Below, one piece after another: positions 1 to 6,137 of a stretch of 6,356 nt of DNA. The stretch comes from an uncultured bacterium (lineage in GTDB: Bacteria; Hydrothermota; Tepidihabitantia; Tepidihabitantales; Tepidihabitantaceae). Under the pieces are notes generated by a model. That model was not told the DNA's origin. It ran no database searches and saw nothing but the letters and a program-made list of their open reading frames with translations. How positions within the stretch are numbered: the stretch's first letter is position 1; every line of letters starts with the position of its first letter. The stretch covers positions 1 through 6,356 of the forward strand of contig CAKZPX010000142.1 in the NCBI GenBank assembly GCA_937139435.1. Direction: 5' to 3'. The position numbers and the translations under genes were made by a program.

Positions 1-416
1 GACTGGAGCGAGTAAAGATAGTTCAGGGTGTAGAATATATCAATAATTCAATGTGCACCAACCCTCGTGCCGGTGCCCGTTCAATAGCGGCGTTTGATAA
101 GAAGGTGGTTTTGATTGCCGGAGGTAGAGGAAAGGGTGTGCGAGCAGATGAGTATATTACTGCAATTACCAGGTGGGCAAAATGGGTGGTGCTGCTTGGG
201 GAAAATCACCAGGAACTTGCTCGTGAGCTTTCAGCACAGGGCTTTAATCTTTTTGAAGTTGCCAGGACAATGGCAGAGGCGGTTAAGATGGCAGCAAGAC
301 GAGCCCGGACTGGCGATATTGTGCTTTTCTCGCCCGGGTTTGCAAGTTTTGACATGTTCCGGGATTTTCAGGAAAGAGGAAGGGCTTTTAAAAATGAAGT
401 GGAAAAACTCGGGTAG
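1..416 (+). CDS. murD: UDP-N-acetylmuramoyl-L-alanine--D-glutamate ligase (MurD), C-terminal part, 5' end outside the window
   Basis: MurD is the cytoplasmic ATP-dependent ligase that adds D-glutamate to UDP-MurNAc-L-Ala. Only the last 137 or so residues are here, reading in frame from base 3 to the TAG at 414-416; they cover the end of the central domain and the C-terminal ligase domain. Visible family marks are GVEYINNSMCTNP (bases 27-65), which aligns with the usual 'NDSKATN' segment; GGRGKG near 120-137, matching the GGxxKG loop whose lysine contacts D-Glu in E. coli MurD; and SPGFASFDMFRDFQERG near 333-383, matching the C-terminal SPxxASxDxFxxFxxRG signature. The ligase-domain signatures are intact, so there is no sign of decay. 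In the first segment the usual lysine is methionine. An ATG at 51 lies inside this domain and is not the true start. The gene overlaps ftsW by 23 bases, the usual murD-ftsW order. The identification is firm; the N-terminal domains cannot be judged. Confidence 0.95.
   Translation, partial: LERVKIVQGVEYINNSMCTNPRAGARSIAAFDKKVVLIAGGRGKGVRADEYITAITRWAKWVVLLGENHQELARELSAQGFNLFEVARTMAEAVKMAARRARTGDIVLFSPGFASFDMFRDFQERGRAFKNEVEKLG
375..384 (+). promoter_or_regulatory. Shine-Dalgarno sequence of ftsW, inside murD
   Basis: A purine stretch AGAGGAAGGG ends 9 bases before the ATG at 394. It supports that ATG as the ftsW start; the open frame runs much further upstream, but only as a shadow of murD. Ribosomes finishing murD pass over it, so translational coupling is likely. 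Confidence 0.6.
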
Positions 417-1590
417 ATACAGCCTGGCGACAGAAGATGATCTTCCCAACGCGCCGATAGATTATACTCTTCTGGCGGTAGTTTTTACTTTAACCCTGAT
501 AGGAGTTGTAATGGTCTTTGCCTCAACCTATCATCGGGGTTTTCATTATTTGAAATGGCATTTTTTGCGGGCGTTAATTGGTTTCGGGGCGTTGTGGGTA
601 GGGACAAAGTTAAATGTCTATCGGTTTGCCCGTCCCCGGGTTCGCTGGGTGCTTTTGGGTGCAACAGTTGTCGTTCTATTTACTACCCTGGTCTTCGGCG
701 ATGTGGTCGGGGTAACGAAACGAAACCTTCTCGGGGTTCTCCAGCCTGCCGAGTTTGCCAAGTTTGTTATAATAATATACCTGGCAGGATATTTTTCTGA
801 CCTCCATAACTCGGGAGACAAAATAAATTTCTTCAACTCCTTACTTAAACCAGGGATGGTGGTAGCTATGGTGGTGGGACTGACTTTGCTTCAGCCAGCG
901 GTAGGAACAAGCGTTATTATCACCATTTCCAGCCTGATGGTGTTTCTGGTGGCTGGTGTGCGATGGCGCTATCTTTTCCTGGGCGGGGCTATTGTTACCG
1001 CAATAGTGATCATCGGGATTGCAGGAATGCCGTTATTAAGAAATACGAAATACAAGTATATTCCTGAGCGGTGGGATAAATTTATTAACGGTGACCGGTA
1101 CCATCAAACCCAGGCGCTGATTGCACTGGGGTCGGGTGGACCGATCGGACGCGGACTAGGGGAGGGGAGACAAAAATATTATTTTCTACCTAAACTGCAT
1201 AAAGATTTTATCTTCTGTACCATCGGAGAGGAACTGGGATTCTTTGGTTGTTTGGGAATAATGTTACTTTATTTAGTTTTTTTCCTGCGGAGTTGCAAAA
1301 TTGCAATGCGAACCACCCAGGCTTTCGGGCAGTATCTTGCCTGCGGGATTGCGGTGGTGATTCTTCTTTATGCGCTGCTCCACATCGCGGTATCACTGAG
1401 TATCGTTCCGACAACCGGACAACCACTGCCGTTTATTTCTTATGGTGGTTCGGCGCTGGTGGCGAATTTATTCGCTGCTGGTATGGTTTTGAAAATCTCA
1501 AAATTCCGGAGGGTCGGGATTGAAGAAAGTGCTAATGGTCGCAGGTGGGACCGGTGGTCATATCTATCCGGCGCTCGCCCTCGCCCGTGA
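394..1590 (+). CDS. ftsW: Septal peptidoglycan polymerase FtsW (SEDS family)
   Basis: FtsW is the integral membrane SEDS glycosyltransferase that polymerises lipid II at the division septum, normally with a class B penicillin-binding protein. The product is 398 residues, close to the family's usual length, with about ten hydrophobic segments. Visible marks are QPAEFAK (117-123, family QPSExxK), the ALIALGSGGPIGRGLGEGRQK region (about 241-261), LPKLHKDFIF (265-274), whose Asp271 aligns with catalytic Asp297 of E. coli FtsW, GEELGFFG (278-285) and LPFISYGGSALV (345-356). The ATG at 394 was chosen because it has a good Shine-Dalgarno sequence and starts a normal short cytoplasmic tail before membrane segment 1. 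Two conserved spots differ: the GAxRW loop before QPAE is shortened, and the usual QPDLGT is QPAVGT (167-172). The last 23 codons overlap murG, giving a charged tail. RodA is the main alternative, but the dcw position between murD and murG favours FtsW. Confidence 0.93.
   Translation: MKWKNSGRYSLATEDDLPNAPIDYTLLAVVFTLTLIGVVMVFASTYHRGFHYLKWHFLRALIGFGALWVGTKLNVYRFARPRVRWVLLGATVVVLFTTLVFGDVVGVTKRNLLGVLQPAEFAKFVIIIYLAGYFSDLHNSGDKINFFNSLLKPGMVVAMVVGLTLLQPAVGTSVIITISSLMVFLVAGVRWRYLFLGGAIVTAIVIIGIAGMPLLRNTKYKYIPERWDKFINGDRYHQTQALIALGSGGPIGRGLGEGRQKYYFLPKLHKDFIFCTIGEELGFFGCLGIMLLYLVFFLRSCKIAMRTTQAFGQYLACGIAVVILLYALLHIAVSLSIVPTTGQPLPFISYGGSALVANLFAAGMVLKISKFRRVGIEESANGRRWDRWSYLSGARPRP
1508..1513 (+). 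promoter_or_regulatory. Shine-Dalgarno sequence of murG, selecting a TTG start
   Basis: GGAGGG lies 6 bases before the TTG at 1520, inside the ftsW coding region. The spacing is ideal. It supports the TTG as the real start, since the next residues form the expected MurG N-terminal strand. Confidence 0.7.
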
Positions 1591-2554
1591 ACTGGTAGAT
1601 AAAGGTGTGCAGGTGCTATGGGTGGGGAGACCGGATGGTCAGGAGCGTGAGATTGCTTTACAGACGGGATTTGAGTTCTATACGATTATGGCATCCGGTT
1701 TTTTTAGCAAACGCGTTCTGGGAAAAGTGGTGAGTATTATCCGGTTGCTGGGCGGATTTTCTCAGAGCTGGCGACTGTTAAACCGATTACAGCCCGACGG
1801 GATAATTGCCGCAGGTGGGTTTGTTTCTGCCGCGGTTGTGCTTGCTGCCTGGGTGCAGGGACGGCGATTTTTTCTGTTAGAACAGAATCGTATTCCGGGT
1901 CGGGTAGTCAGGTTCTTTGCGCCTTATGCGGTAGAGTCATTTCTTACCTTTCCTCCCGAGGTTTCATTTCCCGGACGGTATTCGGTAACTGGCAGTCCAT
2001 TGCGGGCGGATATTGTTGTCACCAGGCGTGCCGACGATGGCAAAACGGTTTTAGTATTGGGTGGAAGCCAGGGGGCTCGGGCGTTGAATCTTGCGGCATT
2101 AGATATGGCGGCAGCGCTTACCAATTTGCGATTTATCATTTTAACCGGAAAGAGGGATTATCAGATGATCAGGGCACTGGTTCGTTCCGCCAACTGTGAA
2201 CTGGTAGAATCGACCGCACACCCGGAGGAACTTTATCGTCAGGCGACCATAGCTGTTTCGCGTGCCGGGGGGATGGTGCTATCAGAACTACTGGCACTCG
2301 GGATACCGTCAATCCTCGTGCCCTTTCCCTATGCGGTTGATCGCCATCAAGAGGTAAACGCGCGTTATGTTGCCTCAATGGGGGCAGCGCTGGTTTTAGA
2401 AGAGAATCGGCTTTCCGGACTGGTAAGTCTGGTGAGGACCTTGATGGCGGATGAGAGCAAACGGCGGGAGATGGAAAGGAATGCCCGGGCACTGGCCAAA
2501 CCCTATGCCGGTCGGGATATTGCTGAAAGGATTGGGCAATGTTTGGCAGATTAA
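1520..2554 (+). CDS. murG: UDP-N-acetylglucosamine--lipid I N-acetylglucosaminyltransferase (MurG)
   Basis: MurG is the peripheral inner-membrane GT-B glycosyltransferase that moves GlcNAc from UDP-GlcNAc to lipid I, making lipid II. The product is 344 residues, slightly short of the roughly 355 usual. The N-terminal acceptor domain has the glycine-rich loop GGTGGHIYPALA (9-20), GGFVS (99-103) and EQNRIPG (121-127). The C-terminal UDP-GlcNAc domain has GGSQGARALN (181-190), SRAGGMVLSELLALG (247-261), ILVPFPYA (265-272) and DRHQEVNA (274-281). The start is a TTG: it gives the normal N-terminus MKKVLMVAGGTGGH and has a Shine-Dalgarno sequence at 1508-1513. Small departures are LEQN for the common HEQN and TGSP (157-160) for TGNP. 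It overlaps ftsW by 71 bases and murC by 16, so translation is probably coupled on both sides, and its product feeds the FtsW polymerase encoded just upstream. Confidence 0.96.
   Translation: MKKVLMVAGGTGGHIYPALALARELVDKGVQVLWVGRPDGQEREIALQTGFEFYTIMASGFFSKRVLGKVVSIIRLLGGFSQSWRLLNRLQPDGIIAAGGFVSAAVVLAAWVQGRRFFLLEQNRIPGRVVRFFAPYAVESFLTFPPEVSFPGRYSVTGSPLRADIVVTRRADDGKTVLVLGGSQGARALNLAALDMAAALTNLRFIILTGKRDYQMIRALVRSANCELVESTAHPEELYRQATIAVSRAGGMVLSELLALGIPSILVPFPYAVDRHQEVNARYVASMGAALVLEENRLSGLVSLVRTLMADESKRREMERNARALAKPYAGRDIAERIGQCLAD
2527..2531 (+). promoter_or_regulatory. Shine-Dalgarno sequence of murC, inside murG
   Basis: AAGGA lies 7 bases before the ATG at 2539. The ATG overlaps the murG end, whose stop is at 2552-2554, so re-initiation by ribosomes finishing murG is plausible. 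Confidence 0.5.
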
Positions 2555-3924
2555 AGCGGATTCACTTTGTCGGTATTGGTGGCAGCGGGATGTCAGGAAT
2601 CGCACTGGTGTTAAGGAATCTGGGTTTTGATGTTTCAGGTTCTGATTTAAATGAGAGCGAGGTAACCGATAAACTGTCTGCCGCCGGAATAAAAGTTTAT
2701 ATCGGTCATCAGGCAGAAAATTGTGGTGACGCGGAGGTGGTGGTTTACTCCACTGCGGTTAGCGATGACAATCCGGAGCTGGTGTATGCGCGGACAAAGG
2801 GGGTTCCGGTTATCCGGCGTGCCGAGATGCTGGCAGAGCTAATGCGAATGAAATTCTCTATCGCGATTTCGGGCAGTCATGGGAAGACCACCACCACTTC
2901 TCTGGTTACCCATATTCTGACGCGCGCCGGTCTTGACCCAACAGCGGTTATTGGAGGAATAATTATTGGGGCGGTTGCCGGTGCCCGTTTAGGGCAATCA
3001 GAATACCTGGTGGCAGAGGCGGACGAAAGTGACCGCTCGTTTCTGCTTTTATATCCATCAATTGCGGTGGTGACAAACATTGAGCCCGAGCACCTTGATT
3101 TCTATCGTGACATTGCCGATTTAAAAAGGGAGTTTACTAAGTTTGTCAATCGGGTTCCTTTTTATGGCAGCGTTATTCTCGGACTGGATTCACCAGCGGT
3201 GCGCGCAATTCGCAACCGTGTGCAGCGCCGGGTAGTGACCTATGCTCTGGATACAGCCGCCGACTTCCAGGCAAAGGATGTCCAGCTCTATCGTTTTACA
3301 TCGGCATTTACAGTAACCTATCAGGGCAGAGAGGTGGGCAGATTCAGTCTGGCGATGGCGGGCAGGCACAATGTGCAGAATGCCCTGGCCGCGATCGCGG
3401 CGGCAACCGAGCTGGGCATAGACTTTCCCACTGTCGAGCAGGCGATTGCAACATTTTCTGGTGTCCATCGGCGTCTAGAAAAACGTGCCGAGACCGGCGG
3501 TGTCGTCCTGTTTGATGACTATGGTCATCATCCCACTGAGATCCGGGTAACGATTGAAGCATTGCGCCATGCCTATCCTGACCAGCGGATTATCGTCATC
3601 TTCCAGCCGCACCGTTACACCAGAACCAGGCTGCTTGCTGATGCCTTTGGCGATAGTTTTAATAGCGCGGATGAGGTTGTTATTACCGGTGTTTATCCTG
3701 CTGCGGAACCGCCGATTCCCGGGGTTGATGAACGTTTGATTGTTGATGCGATTAAAACCCGGGGGCGAACGGGGTTGATTGTCCATCACATTCCAGAACT
3801 GAACGATGTGCCGGATTTTCTTTGTCCGCAGTTTAAAAAAGGCGATGTTGTCCTTACCCTCGGCGCAGGCAGCATTACCCATCTGACCGAGGTGCTGATT
3901 AAAAGGATGGGTTGTGATGAATAG
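2539..3924 (+). CDS. murC: UDP-N-acetylmuramate--L-alanine ligase (MurC)
   Basis: MurC is the cytoplasmic ATP-dependent ligase that adds L-alanine to UDP-MurNAc, the first step of the stem peptide. The product is 461 residues, normal for the family, and the domains are complete. The N-terminal Rossmann domain begins HFVGIGGSGMSGIA (9-22). The central ATPase domain has the P-loop GSHGKTTTT (112-120), EADESD (160-165) and TNIEPEHLDFY (179-189), followed by GRHNVQN (275-281). The C-terminal ligase domain has GVHRRLEKR (308-316), DDYGHHPTE (326-334), FQPHRYTRT (355-363) and YPAAEPP (386-392). DDYGHHPTE and the paired FQPHRYTRT set it apart from MurD, MurE and MurF; Mpl is the nearest alternative but does not fit this neighbourhood. 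I see nothing missing or unusual. It overlaps murG by 16 bases and murB by 8. Confidence 0.97.
   Translation: MFGRLKRIHFVGIGGSGMSGIALVLRNLGFDVSGSDLNESEVTDKLSAAGIKVYIGHQAENCGDAEVVVYSTAVSDDNPELVYARTKGVPVIRRAEMLAELMRMKFSIAISGSHGKTTTTSLVTHILTRAGLDPTAVIGGIIIGAVAGARLGQSEYLVAEADESDRSFLLLYPSIAVVTNIEPEHLDFYRDIADLKREFTKFVNRVPFYGSVILGLDSPAVRAIRNRVQRRVVTYALDTAADFQAKDVQLYRFTSAFTVTYQGREVGRFSLAMAGRHNVQNALAAIAAATELGIDFPTVEQAIATFSGVHRRLEKRAETGGVVLFDDYGHHPTEIRVTIEALRHAYPDQRIIVIFQPHRYTRTRLLADAFGDSFNSADEVVITGVYPAAEPPIPGVDERLIVDAIKTRGRTGLIVHHIPELNDVPDFLCPQFKKGDVVLTLGAGSITHLTEVLIKRMGCDE
3903..3907 (+). promoter_or_regulatory. Shine-Dalgarno sequence of murB, inside murC
   Basis: AAGGA lies 9 bases before the ATG at 3917 and 6 before the GTG at 3914. 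It fits either start; the ATG is preferred only as the commoner codon. Confidence 0.5.
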
Positions 3925-4879
3925 CGGTGGGCGAGAGGCAGTCCAGGTTGCCCGGCAGACAGAGCTGGGGAAAGTTTTTCAGGGTTCCAGCGCAGTTATC
4001 AAATTTGACGAGCCACTGGCGCGTCATACCAGTTTCTGCATAGGTGGGGTAGCAGATATTTTTCTAACCGTTAACAATGAAGCGGAACTGCAAAGGGCAA
4101 TCCTGTTCTGCAATGAGCACAACTTGAAACTGTTCCTTATCGGGCAGGGGACAAATGTGCTAATTTCTGACCAGGGATTGCGCGGGCTGGTAGTAAAACT
4201 GGCAGGTGATCTTTCCCGGGTGGAGGTGTGCGGGGAGGTGATAGAAGCAGGAGCAGGAGCGAGATTAGATCAGGTGGCAGATATTGCCGAAAAGAGCCGT
4301 CTTAGCGGTTTAGAGTTCCTTGCCGGCATTCCCGGAACAGTTGGGGGTGGGCTTTTGACCAATGCCGGTGCTTTCGGGCACAGTCTGGCCGAGCGGCTGG
4401 AGCGGGTAAGGGTTATGAACCGAAGGGGTGATGTGGCTGTTCTGACCGGACCGGAGTTAAAAAATGAGTATCGTAGTCCGATAATCCCCCGCGATGTGAT
4501 TGCGCTCAGCGTTAGTTTCCGTTTGAGTTATGGTGCGATTATTGCAGGCGTGCAGAAAGTGCGGGAGATGCGCCGGGCAAAGCATCCGGTTGAACCTTCT
4601 GCCGGTTCCTTTTTTAAAAATCCCAGCACCGAGCCAGCAGGCAGATTGATAGAACGGTGTGGATTGAAGGGATTAACCATTGGTGGGGCAAAGGTTTCAG
4701 AAAGGCATGCCAATTTTATCATCAACACCGGCAACGCAAGGTTTGCCGATATTTATGAATTGGTGCAAATAGTTAAAGCAACAGTTGAAGAAATGACCGG
4801 GATTGAACTGGAAGAAGAGGTTCAGGTACTTTCTTCTTTTTTAGAAGAGAACACCCCGACCCCGGGGAAAGGGAGGTAG
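3917..4879 (+). CDS. murB: UDP-N-acetylenolpyruvoylglucosamine reductase (MurB)
   Basis: MurB is the cytoplasmic FAD enzyme that reduces UDP-GlcNAc-enolpyruvate to UDP-MurNAc with NADPH, giving the substrate for MurC encoded just upstream. The product is 320 residues. The FAD-binding part shows TSFCIGGVAD (38-47), GQGTNVLISDQGLRG (76-90) and AGIPGTVGGGLLTNAGAFG (136-154). The substrate domain shows YR (185-186), PSAGSFFKNP (227-236), whose Ser231 aligns with the catalytic serine that protonates the product, and GGAKVSERHANFIIN (256-270). The ending LEEEV carries the conserved glutamate at about 301. Length and spacing fit the shorter type II MurB. A GTG at 3914 would add one residue and cannot be excluded. 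After the conserved glutamate there is an atypical tail ending ENTPTPGKGR, encoded by a C-rich then G-rich stretch. The family's FRIGG arginine is cysteine here. ftsA starts 4 bases after the stop. Confidence 0.95.
   Translation: MNSGGREAVQVARQTELGKVFQGSSAVIKFDEPLARHTSFCIGGVADIFLTVNNEAELQRAILFCNEHNLKLFLIGQGTNVLISDQGLRGLVVKLAGDLSRVEVCGEVIEAGAGARLDQVADIAEKSRLSGLEFLAGIPGTVGGGLLTNAGAFGHSLAERLERVRVMNRRGDVAVLTGPELKNEYRSPIIPRDVIALSVSFRLSYGAIIAGVQKVREMRRAKHPVEPSAGSFFKNPSTEPAGRLIERCGLKGLTIGGAKVSERHANFIINTGNARFADIYELVQIVKATVEEMTGIELEEEVQVLSSFLEENTPTPGKGR
4871..4876 (+). promoter_or_regulatory. Shine-Dalgarno sequence of ftsA, at the murB stop
   Basis: GGGAGG sits directly before the murB TAG (4877-4879) and 7 bases before the ftsA ATG at 4884. 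The stop lies between the site and the start, a classic arrangement for translational coupling. Confidence 0.7.
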
Positions 4880-4883
4880 CGTT

Positions 4884-6113
4884 ATGGCGAAGTTAAGACG
4901 TATTGCAGGAATTGATATCGGGAGCACCAAGGTGGTGTGTATTATTGCCGAGGTTGATCCGATGGGAAAGATAGAGGTAAAAGGTTTTGGTACCGCACCT
5001 CCGGAGGGCTTCCGCACCGGAGTGGTAATCAGTCTGGATAAGGCGACCGATTCGCTTGCCAGTGCCATTGAGCAGGCAGAAAAAATGGCACAGTGCCGGT
5101 TTCATACCTGCCAGGTTTTTACCAGCATCACCGGTGACCATATCAAACATCTTTCCGGGCTGGGTGCAGTGCCGGTCAGCCGTCCGCCCCGGGGGATTCA
5201 AGCCCGTGACGTTGAGGATGTTATCCGCCAGGCCCAGACCATCAGGTTACCCAATGACGAACAGATTCTCCATGTTATCCCAACCCAATTTATTGTTGAT
5301 GGGCAGAAAGGTGTCCGTGACCCGCTCGGGCTTTTTGGTATCCGGCTGGAGGTTGAGGCGCTATTGATTATCGGTGCGGTGACCGCGATTCAGAATATCT
5401 ATCGGGTTCTGGAACGACTGGATATCAGTAATCGGGCTCTGGTATTGCAGTCACTGGCGACATCTTTCGCGGTATGTGATGAAGAGGATAAGGAACTCGG
5501 GGTGGCGTTAGTTGATATCGGGGGGGTGATAGACATCTCCATATATCGTGAGGGACAGATTCGGTTTACCAAGATGTTGCCGGTTGGTGCGGCGAATATT
5601 ACAAAGGATGTGGCGATTGGATTGCGGACATCCTATCAGCAGGCAGAGGTTGTTAAGAGAGAGTACGGGGTGGCGATGGCAGGAATGCTGGAGCGCGATG
5701 AGGCATTGACGATAGAAGATGCCTCAGGACGGGGACCAAAACAGGTTTCCCGGCGTCTGCTGGCATCAATAATTGAGCCACGGGTGGAGGAACTTTTGAA
5801 TCTGACCGATAGCGAGGTCCGTAAGTCCGGGCTGGCGGACGGTCTTTCCGCCGGGGTAGTGCTTACTGGTGGGGGGGCATTGCTTTCGGGTATTGATGTC
5901 CTTGCGGAGCAGATCTTCGGTATGCCGGTAAAGGTTGGCAGACCGGAGCGAGTGCAGGGACCACGCGAGGTGGTACAGAATCCTGCCTTTGCCACCGGGG
6001 CAGGTCTGATTCGGTGTGCGCTGGAAGGTGGTGGCAGGCAGTTTCACCAGTTGCCGCCGCCCAGTCTCGGGCAACGGCTCTGGGAAGAGATGAAAGGTTG
6101 GTTTCGTGGTTGA
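4884..6113 (+). CDS. ftsA: Cell division protein FtsA
   Basis: FtsA is the actin-like ATP-binding protein that anchors FtsZ filaments to the inner membrane and recruits later division proteins. The product is 409 residues, normal length. Phosphate-1 is GIDIGSTKVVCIIAE (9-23); the FtsA-specific 1C domain follows at about 85-165, with HVIPTQFIVDGQKGVRDPLG (130-149). ELGVALVDIGG (204-214) leads into phosphate-2, and GVVLTGGGALLSG (324-336) is the adenosine motif. The last 16 residues, starting SLGQRLW, form a probable amphipathic membrane-targeting helix with W400, M403, W406 and F407 on a hydrophobic side and basic residues around it, as FtsA needs. The oddity is phosphate-2: where the family has DIGGGTTDI, this protein has DIGGVIDI (211-218), one residue shorter and without threonines. 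MreB and DnaK are excluded by the 1C domain and by the position before ftsZ. It starts 4 bases after murB, with no ftsQ between. Confidence 0.96.
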   Translation: MAKLRRIAGIDIGSTKVVCIIAEVDPMGKIEVKGFGTAPPEGFRTGVVISLDKATDSLASAIEQAEKMAQCRFHTCQVFTSITGDHIKHLSGLGAVPVSRPPRGIQARDVEDVIRQAQTIRLPNDEQILHVIPTQFIVDGQKGVRDPLGLFGIRLEVEALLIIGAVTAIQNIYRVLERLDISNRALVLQSLATSFAVCDEEDKELGVALVDIGGVIDISIYREGQIRFTKMLPVGAANITKDVAIGLRTSYQQAEVVKREYGVAMAGMLERDEALTIEDASGRGPKQVSRRLLASIIEPRVEELLNLTDSEVRKSGLADGLSAGVVLTGGGALLSGIDVLAEQIFGMPVKVGRPERVQGPREVVQNPAFATGAGLIRCALEGGGRQFHQLPPPSLGQRLWEEMKGWFRG

Positions 6114-6126
6114 AAAAAATAAATAA

Positions 6127-6132
6127 AGGAGG
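6127..6132 (+). promoter_or_regulatory. Strong Shine-Dalgarno sequence of ftsZ in an A-rich spacer
   Basis: AGGAGG, a perfect anti-16S match, lies 5 bases before the ATG at 6138. It sits in the 24-base ftsA-ftsZ gap, whose first part (6114-6127) is almost all A and T and so probably unstructured. A strong site fits the high FtsZ levels cells need. A second ATG at 6134 is out of frame, too close to the site, and hits a stop after three codons. Confidence 0.75.
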
Positions 6133-6137
6133 CATGG

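Noticed and set aside
115..393. A long N-terminal extension of ftsW, since its frame is open from 115.
   Set aside because: The extension is the out-of-frame reading of murD, has no FtsW character, and the ATG at 394 has a good ribosome site.
51..416. A separate small protein starting at the ATG at 51.
   Set aside because: The frame is open to the window edge and the upstream residues continue the MurD sequence, so this is an internal methionine.
5699..5726. Perfect 8-base inverted repeat (TGAGGCAT / ATGCCTCA) with a 12-base spacer inside ftsA.
   Set aside because: It lies within coding sequence with no T run after it, and about one such repeat is expected by chance in a window this size.
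5706..5735. TTGACG inside ftsA as a possible -35 element of an internal ftsZ promoter.
   Set aside because: There is no acceptable -10 element at 16-18 bases, so a promoter cannot be supported.
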